DNA from: Cryptomeria japonica | Taxonomy: Eukaryota > Streptophyta > Pinopsida > Cupressales > Cupressaceae | Direction: 5' to 3' | DNA length: 64,000 bases | Assembly: GCF_030272615.1 (NCBI RefSeq) | Contig: NC_081411.1 | Coordinates: forward strand, 830,260,160 to 830,324,159 | In this document: positions 1 through 12,673 of the stretch, piece after piece | How positions within the stretch are numbered: the first letter of the stretch is position 1 | Layout: each line of letters begins with the position of its first letter | Program-made: the position numbers and the translations under genes | Notes under the pieces: model-generated | What the model was told of the DNA's origin: nothing | The model's database searches: none | Seen by the model: only the letters and a program-made list of their open reading frames with translations

Positions 1-1533
1 CCCAAAATAACAAAGGAGGCTTTAAAAGATGATGACTAGGTCAAAGCCATGGAAGAAGAACTCGAGAAAATTGAGAAAAATGACACATGGACTTTGGTGC
101 CCACACCGGAAAACAAAAATGTAATAGGCACCAAGTGGGCATTTAGAAATAAAATGGATGAAACTAGTAAAGTGATAAGAAAAAAAGCAAGATTGGTCTG
201 CAAGGGCTATGCTCAAGAAGAAGGTTTGGACTATAGAGAAACCTTCGTATTGGTGGCCAGGCTAGAAGGGGTCAGAATTTTGCTAGCCTATGCTACTTAT
301 AAAAGATTTAAAGTATACCAAATGGATGTCAAATCGACATTCTTAAATGGGGTGTTAGAAGAAGTACACATAGAGCAACTAGAAGGGTTTGCATCTGAAG
401 ATGGGAGGAATATGGTATGGAGGTTGCAGAAGTCTCTATATGGCCTAAAACAAGCACCGAGATCTTGGTATGAGAGGTTCTACTCATATCTACTAAGCAT
501 AGGGTTCAAAATAACTAGTGATAATAGTAACCTATATCTGAAGAGTAGAGCTGAAGGAAAACACCTTATTGTTGATATATTTGTAGATGACATCATGTTT
601 GGGGGAGATAATGAGATGAGCAGAAGCTTTGCAGAACAAATGTAACAAGAATTTGAGATGTCCATGATTGGTAAGATAAAGTTTTTTATTGGCTAGCAAG
701 TCTCTCAATTAAACAATGACATCTTCATCAGTTAGACTAAGTACATAAGGGAAATTCTGAAAACTTTTGGAATGGAAGATTGCAAACCTATTGGAACTCC
801 AATGGTTACAAGTTGTAAGCTATATAAATATGATGAGGCTAAAAATGTGAATGAGACACTTTACCGATCCATGATCGGTAAGTTAAAGTATGCAGTACAT
901 AGCATACTAGACATAGCACAAGCCGTTGGCTTGGTTGCCATATTTTCTGCAAATCTAAAAGAGACTCACATGATGGCAGTCAAAAGAATATTCAAATACC
1001 TAAAGGGGACTAATGAGTATGGTCTCTAGTATCCACACAAGGGAGAATTCAATTTAAGTGTCTTTTTTGATTCAGATTGGGTTGGAAACATCGATGAAGG
1101 GAAGAGCACTAGTGGAGGTGCATTCTTTCTTGGAGATAGGATTGTATCTTGGACACGTAAGAAACAAAACTATATATCTCAATCCATAGCTAAGGTTGAG
1201 TATGTAGTTGCTTCAATCAACTGCACATAGATATTTTGGAACAAGTAACTACTAGAAGGAATACAAGAAAAAGTGGTTGGACCGATAGTAATTCATTGTG
1301 ACAACACTAGTGCCATTGACATATCCAAGAGCCTGGTGATGCACTCCAAAATGAAGCATATAGCCATCAAATATTACTATCTAAGAGAACAAGTTAAAGA
1401 AAAGGAAGTGATGTTGGAGTACATACCAACAAAAGAGAAGGTGGTTGATATCTTCACCAAGCCACTAGAAAAGGACACCTTTGACTATCTTAGAGGTAAG
1501 TTGGGGGTTACGCCCCTCCATTCAGTAAAGTAA
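1..1533 (+). pseudogene. C0 Copia pol: reverse transcriptase and RNase H, broken
   Basis: One frame (frame 1) encodes the RT and RNase H part of a Copia polyprotein, which copies element RNA into DNA in cytoplasmic particles. Visible marks are DTWTLVP near the RT start, [22 protein letters not shown], the catalytic FVDD box at about 589-600, an RNase H segment reading DSDWVG, and the C-terminal signature DIFTKP. In-frame stops are TAG at 37, 694, 733, 1027 and 1228, and TAA at 643 and 1246. There is no frameshift across this region. All seven stops sit where the family has Gln or Trp, as C-to-T or G-to-A changes would produce. The frame ends with TAA at 1531-1533. Confidence 0.93.
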
Positions 1534-1860
1534 GCAAATAGGGTTCTACATCAATCTAGTATGATTTCAAGTTTTTTTTTTTTAAAACGACTAGATTGAT
1601 GAGTGTGGACTACTCCAGTTAAGGGGGAGCAGTCTTGTAAGTGTTTAGAAAGGACTCTTTGGCATTGTTGTCAAAGTGGGAGATATGATTAGAGTGCTTG
1701 AGCATTGGCAGGTAGTGATTGATCTAAAGTTGTTGTATCAGAGTATGACCAGTGATAGGAGGAGATATTCATTACTCAGGGCATAAGTAATGATTGGACT
1801 GGTACATAGATGAAGAAACATGCAACTAATTAGCCAGATTTTGAAGTGTTTTCCATCAAT

Positions 1861-1875
1861 GCCAAAGGGAGACAT
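1861..1875 (+). promoter_or_regulatory. C0 polypurine tract
   Basis: A purine-rich run (AAAGGGAGA) within a GCCAAAGGG context lies directly before the TGTTGG that opens the 3' LTR. This is the expected priming site for plus-strand DNA synthesis. N1, N4, C2 and C3 have the same 'caatgccaaaggg' context. Confidence 0.8.
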
Positions 1876-3553
1876 TGTTGGATTTTTGGTATTCACAAAA
1901 CTGATCAATCCGGAGAACTGATATATGTGCTAATAGTTTTCATTGATGTCCAACACTTACCGGTGAAGACACTAACCGGTGAGATGGTATAGGTAGAGTG
2001 GTGTTGTTTTTCAGTAAGAAAAAGTGATGACTTACAATACATGGAAACAAAATTGGTATTTTTTTGATCAAAGGTTTAATCAACTCAAGGAAAGATAGAC
2101 TAATCCAATCTATCTATCATTCAGGAAGATCAGTCACTTTGATTATGATGAAGTCACAAAAGGTGACTTAGGCAAGAAAACATGAAGTTGTATGAAGTTG
2201 TATGCAAACCGGTAACTCATTGGCAAATAGGGGAAGAGACTTGATGCTAGCACAACAAAACAAAAATTAAAGGATGAACTAGTAATATAGAAGTGTAGTG
2301 GTATACGAGTACACCGATATGACAAAAGGAAGATATGTAATCACCATAAATCTCAAAGCGATGATTGGTTATTCAGTTGCAGTGGCAAAGGATGAGTTGG
2401 TGAGCATCTTTCTACACCAAATCACATGTTGGTAAGGTCAACTTTCAGTTATCATGCAATCAAGCATGATTACATGTGTATTTTCTGGTTCGCACTTATT
2501 TGACTGAATAGGCCTAAGAATTTTCTATCTTTAGGAGATGCGGTGGCAGAAGTTATTAAACACTTGGCAGAATTGTTGTAAGGTGCATAGAGAAAGAGAG
2601 TGAGATTTTGAATTTGAAATATTCCAAAATCCATGATTGCTTTGATTGAGGGAATGCCTGAAAGTATCGACAGAAATTGTATAAAGTGTTCTTGAGCTTA
2701 TTAAGAAGATTTTGATCATGAAATTTGAAACAAGGAAATCTTGTTGAAGGCGATCCAAGGTGAAGAGAAGAGAGAGAGGAAGTCCTAAGAGGTGTTAGCA
2801 CAGTAGAGTGCATTTGAGGTAGATCGACTAAGTGCATAGTCAAGAGACAGAGGACAAGTTGAGTGCAGAGCTAAAGGACATAGGACCGAGAGAGTGCAGA
2901 GCCGAAGGTCAGAGGACCCGCAGAGTGCAGTGCTGAGGAATAAGTGACTGACTTAGTGAAGAGCCAAAGGTGTAAGAAGAAAACTGGTGTTGTGTAGAGA
3001 AGACACAATTGGTGTGTATTGAGTGTGATGCAAATTGAGATTTGATCAAGCTATTAGTAGCTAATTTAGCAGATCACCCATCTATTGCTTTCTAACCACT
3101 GCAACATAAATCCCTTAACCGGGTGGACTTTAACAAGTCCCTTTTGTAAAATCCCTTAATTGGGTGACATCTTAATTGATGTTCTAATTCCTTTAACTAG
3201 GCTACCTTTAATAGGGTAAAGGCACTAATTGGCCTTGATCAAAATCCCTTAACCAGGTGGCACCTAACAGTCTCTTTGTAATCTCCTAACAAGGATGGCT
3301 CTTAACCGAGTGTACTCCAAAAGAGTACAACTTTTGTGAGTTCCCAATCACATCGTGGTTTTTTCCCATTTGGGTTTCCATGAGATAACTTCTTGGTGTC
3401 ATTGTCAACTTTTGATGTGTGCATATTTTACTTCAGTGATTAAGTTTTTTGTTGGATTCTAGATGAATGCAGATTTAAGTTAAAAGTTAAATTATTAAAA
3501 TTTGATTAAGTGCTAATTCACCCCTCCCCTCTCAGCACCGGTTGGGACCAACA
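1876..3553 (+). repeat. C0 3' LTR
   Basis: The 1678-bp LTR starts TGTTGG and ends CCAACA, a 6-bp inverted terminal repeat. Near its end is the TTCACCCC...TCTCAG motif seen at the same place in the other Copia-type LTRs of this window. A stretch at about 3110-3330 carries repeated CCCTTAACC-like motifs, which also occur in the C3 LTRs in the opposite orientation. The partner LTR is outside the window. Confidence 0.85.
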
Positions 3554-4730
3554 AGTATGACTTAGTGGCCTATTCTTCTCCTATAAACTTCTCTTTTTCT
3601 AAAAACTTTTAACATCCATCATCTTATATATGTTTTTAATCTCACTTATAGTAGAGAATTTAACGTCATATTCAAGTGAATTATTCAATCTATCATGTCT
3701 TTAAATAACATTAATGGCTATTATGTTGTTCATCATTATGTGACATTGGTAGCTCACTTACTGGCAGCTCATTGTCATTCATGATGGTACAATTTCACAT
3801 GAAATCATACTTTTGGAAGCAACATAATAGCCTATTTATATCTTATCTCTTCTCTCTCTATATAGGGGGCAAGAGTGATTACAAACATCTCTCCTTCTTA
3901 AGACTAAAAATTCCCCTTTCTGAAGTAGTGTCTTCTATAAGGATTTCTTATTGATTGTAGAGGTGTATTCATAATTGAATTCCTTCTCTCATATTGGAAC
4001 AAGCATCCCTAATGGGGATATTAAGTACATATCCTTAATTAGGACCTCCTCCTTGGTGTTGGAAGTCTTTTATCATTCATCAATCTTTTCTTCATTGAGT
4101 AGTATCTTTTATGATAAACCCTTCTATTTTGTGCATGTGCATATCCCTGATGAGGATCTCTTGCCTTCTTTTAGAAGAGTCTTGTTATATATAATCTCTC
4201 TTTGATGTCATCTCAATCCTCTTCTCTTTTCAAATCTCTTGTATTCATTCATTCTAGAAGATGTTATATTTGTCTAGGATAGCTCCTATTGAAGGTAGAT
4301 GTCTTTTGAACAAAAACAATTTCTCCTCCAAGGATCTCATTTACACTTATATAGAAAGATATCTATTTTCAACTATCTTATCCTTGCTTTAAGAGTATTC
4401 CCTCTCTTTCTTGGATTTATGACATTGTTACATGATGGATATCTTCTTTGTGTCGAAGGTAGGTATCCTTTTTCTACTTGCACACACATGCATGAGGTTG
4501 AGTGGAACTAACAATGTTCTCACTCTCCTCCCTTACATGGATCACCCAGATAGACTCTGGGGGCTAGTTTTTCATGTCCTTCTCTCCATTGATCACCTAG
4601 TTTTAGGGGCAAGATGTCCATGGTTCCTTTTCTCTTCTCATGGATCATTAAAGTGTGTATTCATGCTTTATGTCTCTTCTTCCTTCTCTTTGCATTTTTT
4701 CCATTTGAGTATTTCATCTTGTGTTAGAGA
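3554..4730 (+). other. R5 remnant: 3' non-coding region of an old LTR element
   Basis: No convincing gene is present. From about 4260 the sequence matches, at modest divergence, 61380-62390 in the R6 element. Shared blocks include the 'cttggatttatgacattgtt' stretch and 'tggatcacccagatagact'. R6 places this sequence upstream of its polypurine tract, so this is a retrotransposon 3' untranslated region. It resumes at 49789 once N1 is removed; the N1 target duplication AGAGA is at 4726-4730 and 49784-49788. Confidence 0.65.
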
Positions 4731-5632
4731 TGTTGAGATCCAAGAACACTGAGAGGTGGGGGGGGTGAATCAGTGTTCTGCCGATAAGAGAAGATTTTAT
4801 GCTTTTATACCAAACACACTTAAACCAATAAACAAATAAACATATAACTAGAAGAAAATGAACCATCCACATGAATGAACACCATAACACACAAAATTTA
4901 TACATGGAAAAATTCAAAGAGGAAAAATCATGGTGGGATTTGTGACCCACAATATCAATTCACTAGCCATATGAAAGATATTACATATAATGGGGGCCTT
5001 CACATATAGGAAGGCACACTGCCTAGAGAACATTGCTCATCAATAAAGATTCTCACTGACTACAAGCTTCTGCTGAAGTAAAACAATGAAACTAAACTCA
5101 CAAAATGCATCTGCTATGACAAAGAGAGTTTTGGTTATAGCTAAGCTCTGTACCGATTCATAAACCCTGAACACTACTACCCGTATCACCTTCCCTCCAA
5201 GAATGTCTTACAAAACATTTAAAGATCATTGCATGATACAAAATTTGCATACAAATGATCTTCGTATTCCACAATCTTCATCCACAAGTTCCATCCTCGC
5301 ATAAAAATTAATGATTTCATATATCATAATGTCCTAACACACTGACCTATATACCCATACAAACAATATGCGTTATGTTGGCTTACAATGCATTACAAAA
5401 GATATACAATGTTGGCTCTATAAAATAATTACAAAATGATCTTCTAAATAAATCTTCCATGATGTTAGCTTCCCTGAAGTGTTCGATATCAGTGCCCGTG
5501 CCAGTGTAGCCCTGAATGCTCCAAAGACTGTGTCTTCTAGTAAATGCCTCATAATGGTGGTAAATGACTCCCATCAAATCTCATTGCCATTAATAAAAAC
5601 AAAATTAATCCAATGAGTTTCAATTTCCAACA
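4731..5632 (-). repeat. N1 3' LTR
   Basis: On the minus strand it opens TGTTGGAAATTG at 5632 and ends at 4731. It aligns along its length with 48904-49783 (880 bp), with many substitutions and small indels. Both copies carry the poly-C/TTCACCCC block near the 3' end (plus-strand ggggggtgaatca at about 4757-4771). The outer flank is AGAGA. Confidence 0.88.
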
Positions 5633-5645
5633 ATCTCCCTCTTTG
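5633..5645 (-). promoter_or_regulatory. N1 polypurine tract
   Basis: On the minus strand, AAAGAGGGAGATT lies directly upstream of the TGTTGG start of the 3' LTR, within a 'catcaatgcca' context shared with the Copia elements here. It differs from the usual AAAGGGGGAGA by one transition. Confidence 0.75.
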
Positions 5646-6256
5646 GCATTGATGGCAACGCTCATGTGAAAAATGGATTCCCTGTCGGGTTCAACTGAAA
5701 TATACTCTCCTTGAGCAATACATTCCTTCTGATATCCTTCCCGTAAGATTTTGTCTGATATTTTTTTGATATTTTTCACATATATACACTCCCCCTTTGG
5801 CATCAATGCCAAATACTGGTGAAAGAATTGAAAGAATTCAGAACAAAAGAATGAATAAATACTGATAACTCTACCAAAGCTTGACTAACTTCAAATTTTT
5901 TGGGCAAGCCTTTTCTAGCAACTATAGGTATGTATCCCAGCCGGTTTTGAATGTTTCATAAATGGATACTAGTCCACTTAGTAAGTGTGCAAGTGTTTCC
6001 TTTTCTAAGACTTCTATCGGTGTGGGTTTAGCAATCATGTCCATACATTCTCTCTTGTGCACACCTAGTGAATCCAAACTTAGACTCACCAATCCTCTAA
6101 GACTCCTTTCTCTTTGAATGATCTTTTCTCTCTCCTTTTCAAGAGAAAAATTTTATTCTCCAAAGACAAAATTTGACCATCAATAGATGTTGTTAGAGAG
6201 GTCAATCCATCAAAATAATTTGCAATGTTAGCTATCTTATCATGCAACTCCTTCAA

Positions 6257-6889
6257 TCAATCACATAAATCATATTTTGTAATAAAATACAATCGGCTAG
6301 ATTGAGTTACCTTATAACCAATTATCATGCTTGCAAACTTCACATTAGTGTTGGTGATTGTGCTGATCCTTATTGATCTGTTGTCATGGGTTGCACCAAT
6401 GAGTTTCTCAACCTCTGAGTTGGAAATTTTCTTACCAAGTTTTTGTCCAACCTTGGGTAAGTCGGTGACCGTTTGAATATCCTCCTTGGTGATCATTTAA
6501 GGCCAATCCAACCAGACAAACTTGTTGTGAACCCTGCTCAGAACGTATCTGATGATCTCATCCTTGAATTCTGATATGTACAGAATACCAGTTAACCCTA
6601 GATCCTCAATTACATTGAATTCTGACTTGATGGTTCCAGAGCTTCCCAGTATCAGAGATTGATATATGCTTTTGATCTCTTTTGTGCCTTGATCCTCTAG
6701 GGTACAGTGAATGTATGCCTTTATGTCTTTAACATACATAATGCCATCGAGAACCCTAGAAAATGCTCCTGTAGAGTCTTCCTTCTTAGCCATCAAGGGA
6801 ACCTCCTTGAATATGGGCCTCTGCCTATCCTTAGCCTCAACAACAGTGGGGTTTGCAATGAAAGTAGGAGCTAAAGATATTGATTCCAT
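6257..6889 (-). pseudogene. N1 C-terminal ORF region, unknown gag-like domain
   Basis: Two open stretches (6889-6497 and 6496-6257) lie in one frame, separated by a single stop, and share the frame of the zinc-knuckle region upstream. The first contains FKDEII and VWLDWP. The second begins ITKEDIQTVTDLP and contains QSSRLYFITK. The VWLDWP-ITKEDI-TDLP arrangement resembles gag-type domains of plant LTR elements as I remember them, but I cannot name a family. Beyond 6257 the frame runs into a lysine/leucine-rich, coil-like tail (to about 6110). No RT, protease or integrase motif is visible. Whether this was one polyprotein with the zinc knuckles or a second ORF is unclear. Confidence 0.55.
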
Positions 6890-7429
6890 TTCAAAGAATA
6901 CCTGGAAGTGAACATCGATTGGAAGATTGAGTGCTTCTCAGATAACTACTCGAAATCCTTTCAGAATGCCTTTGCACCCTCTTAATTTGCTTGAAATTTG
7001 CCTTTTCTTTTCTCTGAATGCTTGAATGCTTGGTGAGTGAAAATTAATCCACTTACCCTTTTTATTACCAAATAAAACCCTAATCTTTCACTATCATAAA
7101 TGCTTTGTGAACAACCCTACCAGATGCCAGTTTCATAGTCTTGTGTCAGGTGAACCTTCATCAATGATGAACACAACTCTTCAAATATTTTCTAGATATC
7201 CTTAGATCTCCTTTGAGGTAATATGAAATACTTTACAATGAGTTTTCCAACCCCTATGACTTATGCCTCAGTTACCGATGGAATTTCCTGCCGATGCAGG
7301 AATGCCCTATTCTACCGGTGGAGTTACTAATGTTGTTGCATCTCCACTTGGTCTTTCAGATTTTCTAACCCATCTCTTGGTGTGATCTTGTTGTATTTCA
7401 TCTACCTTTTACTTTCCTTTCTAATTTTC

Positions 7430-7788
7430 TTGATTATTGCTAATCGGTTGACTCTTTATTCTATAGTACTTAGCAATATGACCTATTTTGTTTCATGCAT
7501 AACATGTAACATTGTTATTTTGAATTGCTTTGACAAATCCCATATCATTCCTTGACCTATAGTGATTAGAAAAATATCCAAACTTTCTACATGCATGATA
7601 TTTAACATTCATTATGTAGTCTTCTGACTTATGACCATACTTCTTGCAATTTGTGCATTGACCAGGAATAGAATTGTAGTTTTGATTTGTTCTATTTCTG
7701 CATTGTTTAGCCATATCTCCAAATTTATTGTAAGCAAAACATCTACCATTGAATTTATAAGCATTAGATTGCCCTACCAATTTCCTCT
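7430..7788 (-). pseudogene. N1 zinc-knuckle array (nucleic-acid-binding gag-like part)
   Basis: In the minus frame entering from the G2 insertion point, four CCHC-like zinc knuckles follow each other. The first is CFAYNKFGDMAKQC, with the second Cys changed to Tyr and the His to Asp. The second is CTNCKKYGHKSEDY, with the last Cys changed to Tyr. The third is a CRKFGYFSNHY remnant. The fourth is CYA-stop-NKIGHIAKYY, with a stop at the second Cys. In retroelements such knuckles bind RNA during packaging. The G2 target copy (CCTCT, 7784-7788) marks the junction; joined to 33615, the frame runs on from the coiled-coil part. Below 7430 the frame continues with many stops to about 7060. Confidence 0.75.
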
Positions 7789-8701
7789 TGTTAGTCTCAA
7801 ATTCTGATTCCCTTTTATCCCCTATAAGAAAAATGAATAACTTTGTCTGCAAATGAAGAGATCAAGGAAAAAGAACCTTAGACTAACATATGACAAGGTT
7901 TTGAGAACCTTCTACACCTTGAACTTATCCTAAGTTCAGGTTGGTATACCTTCTGTCAAATATTTTCACACTTTTCAACGAGATCCACAGTAAACTAGTG
8001 TCAAAAACCAGTGGACTTTATCGCCTCAACATAAACTGAAATAATAAATGAAAACTTATGCTCATTTTCTTCAGCATTGATCCCCAAGAGATATAGAAAG
8101 AAAACTACAACTAATACTAGTGCCTTATTCAGGCTATAAAGTCATTTGGATCAAGAAAGGATTCCAAAGTCCAACATCCCTATACATCTCATTACTTCGG
8201 CTTTTATTAACCCTATACATGCCTACCATATATAAGAGTTTCTTCTTGTTAAACTAAACATTGTTTATCAAATTCAAATCTTCAAACAAAATAATCTACT
8301 GATAGAGATGTTTCAAGCACATTTAATTACTCTCCTGAAGAGAAAAGATAAGAACATATCCATAAAGATTTCATTACAATCCGTGTTTAGTTGAATAACC
8401 CTAGACTACTCAAATGAAACCTGTAAATTATTGACAGTACAACAGAAGACAACACAGGTTTAGGCTCAAAAGTTTATGATCTATATATTGATATTCATTT
8501 TGAAAAAAATCTTACATGACTCAAAGAATTTTTGTAATAACTAGAAAAGACCTAGATATATTTCTGCAGAGTTCCTTTACAAAATTCTTGTGATCCCTTT
8601 TTTACAAGTCCTGGTATCCATTTATAACATTATAGATGCGTACAAACTTTGGGCATTCCTAAGAAAGTTTGTTACAAACCGCAATACTCTCCAAGAAACA
8701 A
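7789..8701 (-). other. G2 3' LTR, terminal non-coding part
   Basis: This AT-rich stretch lies downstream of the LTR ORF and matches 27375-28287. I see no gene. Small open frames here are not conserved between the two LTR copies. Confidence 0.6.
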
Positions 8702-11700
8702 TTACAAGTCTTTTTCAACATCTACGATCTCTTTTGTTTGTTGTTCTACTGCAACCTCTTCTAAATGCTTCGGAGTATGTTCCTTTCATCCAACATATTT
8801 ATCCTTCCACTCCTGGAACACATCATCACATAGCCAAGCAAACATGACAACCTTCTATTTCATCTCTTCTAGCCTTTTCCAAGTAACTCTTAACTGCCCA
8901 ATTTCTGTTTCTATGACACCATAATGTGATTTCACTTTTTCAATTTCTTCAACTGTTTGGACAAATAAGGATGTGTCATCAGTGTTAATAATTTCATTAA
9001 CCCTTTGGGACAATTTCTGGTCTAGATCTTCTAACCAGGTCTTCTCCTCTTTCAACTAAATTGGACCAATAAAACCTCTTGGAAACAACTCAAATTTGTG
9101 AGCTGAATATTCTTTTCTATATAGTTGGTCTTTTCTTTTTACACCTACCCTTTCCTCTGAGAGAATATTCATCTCTTTTATAAACTCACTAGTGGACCTA
9201 AGATTGCCATTCTCCTCTGCATCTGCATGGGATGAACACATGAGCTCTAACTCCTTACCTCTAGGCATCCGCTTATTAAGGATTGGTTCCAAGGTGGCTT
9301 CATCCTCTTTGAATTTGATCAGAACATCTAGAATCCTCTTCATATTAATGTATACAGTGGTGGCCTTGACCGAATCAGCAAAATTCAAAATTGTGGCTTT
9401 TACCTTTTCTTCATACTTGTTTGCAAACAAGGCTTGAGCTTGTTTCAACTTTTCCAACTCATGTTGGATAGGTTTAGCTGACTGGAAACCAAAAGGCATA
9501 GGAGAAGGGGGATATTCTATAATGGGACTAGTAGGTGGAGGTCTTGCTAGAGAGGAAGCTATCATGAGTGTAGAGGATTCACCTGGATGGTGTTGTCTTG
9601 CCAACTAACTCTGAAGTCTAGTGATAGTGTTGTCTTTGTTGGCTATGCCTTCTTTGGCCTCATTGTAAACCTTTAAGATGGTCTCTAATTTCAATTGGAG
9701 ATTAGCTCTTTCTTTTGCCTCTTTTTTTGCTACTGCCACACTAAACTTTGCAGTTTCCAATATTGTGCTTACAGCTTCCACCACCCCTGTATCTTGGACT
9801 CTCTTTACAATCATGCCTCCTAGGAGACTAGAATCTGATACACTTTTCCTCTTTTTATTCTCATCCTTCTTTAGTGACCACATGACTAGAGCAGCATTAT
9901 TTTTGCTGAAGGTCACTCCTTCCATTGGTTTGGTTTCCTTCTGCACTGCTTCAAGAACTAAAGCATCAACTATATCCCATTCAGGGAGGATTAAAACACC
10001 AGCCATAAACACCATCTCTCTTCCTTTCTCAGGAGTAATAGTCTTAAACTCTTCCATAATTTCTTGCTTTATTTCTTCTTCCACCTAAGTTACATCTCTG
10101 AGAGGTTGTTCACTCTTTCTTTGTTCACATCTAACTTTGAATTGCTCCATATTTTGCTTCCACACAAATTGCATGAAAGCCCCTATTGTAACAAAATTAT
10201 TGTCAGCTAGGAACTCTTCACTAGCTTGCTTAACAATAAGGTCCAACTCTTCTCCCTTTAGCTCACCATCAGTCAAATTAATAACAATTCTAGGTGGCTC
10301 TTCTAACATCCCTTCTTGGGTCTCATCATAGGTGTATGCAATCTCACGGAGACTCCCTAATTGTAATAATTGTTCAGCCACCGCTTGCTCATCTCCTATG
10401 TGGATAGGGGACTGAGATGGAGAATATTGAGGTTCATCAGTTACAACTTCTGTCCCCACTCTTTGCCTTTTAGGGAAATCTTGGATGTCAATTACATCCT
10501 CAATTTCTCTTTTCCCTCTTGAAGTAGAAGGCTTACCTATCACTGGCATCATCACACTATATTTTGATTTCCTATCCATCACATAATCACCAAGTGAGAT
10601 AGCCTTAGAAAATACAAGCTTAGCTAGGACCAATTTAACCCTATCAAGATCATTTTCCATTATAGCCTCTCTTTTTTCTTTTAAGGTCTACATGAGGTCT
10701 TCAAAATAGAGAGTCAAGAATTTGACTTTCTCCTCAAAAGGGTTGAAGCTAGAAAGAGGGTCATAGCTACTATCAAATTGATGAATGAAATCAAGAAGCC
10801 TCTTATATGCAACCCACTTCTCTTTCCTCAGTTCTTGCTCATTGAAATTGAATTCATTTCTAATTAAATCTTCAGGGAACTAAAATTGGTGAGGCCTACC
10901 TTTACACACTACTCTTTTTCTAAACATGCCATTGAAAAAGTCCTCAGGGTCTGCACATCTTGCAATTGTAGTTGACAATCTGTATTGCTTAAAGAATTCT
11001 TCACAATATTTCCAACCACCTTTGGTGATTACAAAATGATGGGCCATGGTAATGGTTGGGAAAATGGTCCCTTTACCTCTATTTGTTAGTTGTACCTCTT
11101 GTACACCTCCAATTTACCTCAAAACTTCTACAATCCCTATCTTCAATGGGACCTGATAGGGCAATAGATAGGGGGAACCTTTGAAGCCATACACTCTAAA
11201 AATGGTAGAAACAGGGTACAAATACACATCTCCCCAATTGTGAACAATCTTAATACCCTCTGCAAACTCTTTAGGTCTGAGGAATTCCAAGAGAGCCTTA
11301 GGAATCCTAGGGTTTTATGTGCATAAAAGAATTCTAATCTTAGATGCAAAACATCTATCAAAATTTAGATAGCTAGCATCCTCTCTATCCTAGGATAAAA
11401 TAGTGCTGCAAAGTTGAACAGGCATCTCTTCCTTGTCTTTCAATTTAACCAAGTCCATTTCCTTAGCAAACTAGTCAGCACCTTTGAACAAAAACATGTT
11501 CATTAAAAGAGAGTACCATCCAAATGGCCTGTCCACCTTACCATTCTTTATCCCGACTAGCCCTGCATGAATTGTATCAGTAAGGTATGGGGCATAATCA
11601 AATGTTATTACCAGGGTGGGGTTTAAAAAATTTGTGCAATCATCAGCATGTAATGGGTTGGCATATTTTTCTCAACATATTCTCCAAAGATCTGACACAG

Positions 11701-12332
11701 TGCCCAATACATACCCTTAGCTCTTAGAGTAAACAAATTGAGGGAGAATTGTTCCATTGTACTAGGGCCTACAACTATTAACCCCCCTATCTTAACAAAA
11801 AACTCTTTCAATGGGCCACTCCTAAGATGATCCCTTTGTGCATTGTAGATTTGGGATAATGACTCAAAGTCAATAGGCTCTAACAAATTTGAAGCCTCAC
11901 TGAGTTTAAAAACATTTCTGAATTCCTCATCATTTATTTCAACCAAGGCTAATCCTTTCACACTCCTGATACAGCTATCTATAGGGTCATAGTTTTGTTC
12001 AATTAGAGTTAACAAATCTATATCCATGAATACACTAGGGACCACAAGCTTCCCCACATCTAGTTCCCATATGCTATTCAAGGGGCGAGGGAATGTCTCT
12101 GAACAAAACCTACTTTGAAGAATCCAAAATCTGACATCCCTATTTCTAGATCCCTTAACTAATTACCCTTATCATACAGGCCATCCCCAATTCTCAAATG
12201 AGGGTTCTTTGGTACTAATTCTTTGGCCTTGGCCTGGACATTAGTAGACATGGTTAATTGTTCTAGAAAATCATCATGAATATTCCTGTCCTGGTAATTC
12301 ACTTTTCCTATCAATTCCCTTCTTGGTGCCAT
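8702..12332 (-). pseudogene. ORF inside G2 3' LTR, unknown function, broken
   Basis: A coding-like region begins with ATG at 12332 (MAPRREL) and runs to TAA at 8702-8704, about 1.2 thousand codons in the same sense as gag-pol. Recognisable blocks: an N-terminal part with YDKGN and DIDLLTLIEQNYDPI; a middle with FGWYSLLM and VYGFKGSPYL; a basic stretch KKRKSVS; a basic KREIEDVIDIQDFPKRQR block like a nuclear signal; and a Glu/Lys-rich, coil-like C-terminus. I cannot assign a family. Stops include TAG at 11390, 10880, 10688, 9056 and 8855, all shared with the 5' LTR copy, plus private ones such as TAG at 10085. There is a frame change near 11630. Confidence 0.75.
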
Positions 12333-12673
12333 CTATAATATGAAACTATACCAATTGAAACTTGCACAGACCTCTACTGAAACAATTCACACAACAATCA
12401 CTAAAATCAAACCAGAATTATCAAGAAAAGGCACAAAAACCTGTTATTCGCCTAAAGAAAACTACTTCGCACCAATTGCTCTGCAACAGACTTTGATGAA
12501 ATGATGCTAACATTCAATTTGATGTGGACTCTAATATGGAATGTTGGCATTGAATTTTAGAAATTAACCTCGCATGCTTCGGCCATCACCTTAGAATTCA
12601 ATTCACAAATCGAATTCAAAAACAGGCTCCAACGGGTCATAAATTCTATGAGTCTTTCCTCTATTTCGTTGTT

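Larger units (their letters stand above)
1..3553 (+). mobile_element. C0: Copia LTR retrotransposon, 3' part
   Basis: The element enters from the left window edge. It shows the end of a Copia pol region, a 3' untranslated stretch (1534-1860), a polypurine tract and a 3' LTR of 1678 bp. The LTR runs from TGTTGG to CCAACA. The 5' LTR, gag, protease and integrase lie outside the window, so a target duplication cannot be checked. The pol frame has many stops, so the copy is inactive. Confidence 0.93.

Noticed and set aside
6257-6889. A captured host enzyme in N1
   Set aside because: No catalytic motif is visible, and the VWLDWP/TDLP pattern looks like plant retroelement gag-type sequence. I left it as unknown gag-like.
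9678-10088. 136-residue plus-strand ORF, repeated at 29264-29674
   Set aside because: It is antisense to the better-supported LTR ORF. Its presence in both copies follows from the LTR duplication, and its composition is a mirror of the Lys/Glu-rich sense frame.
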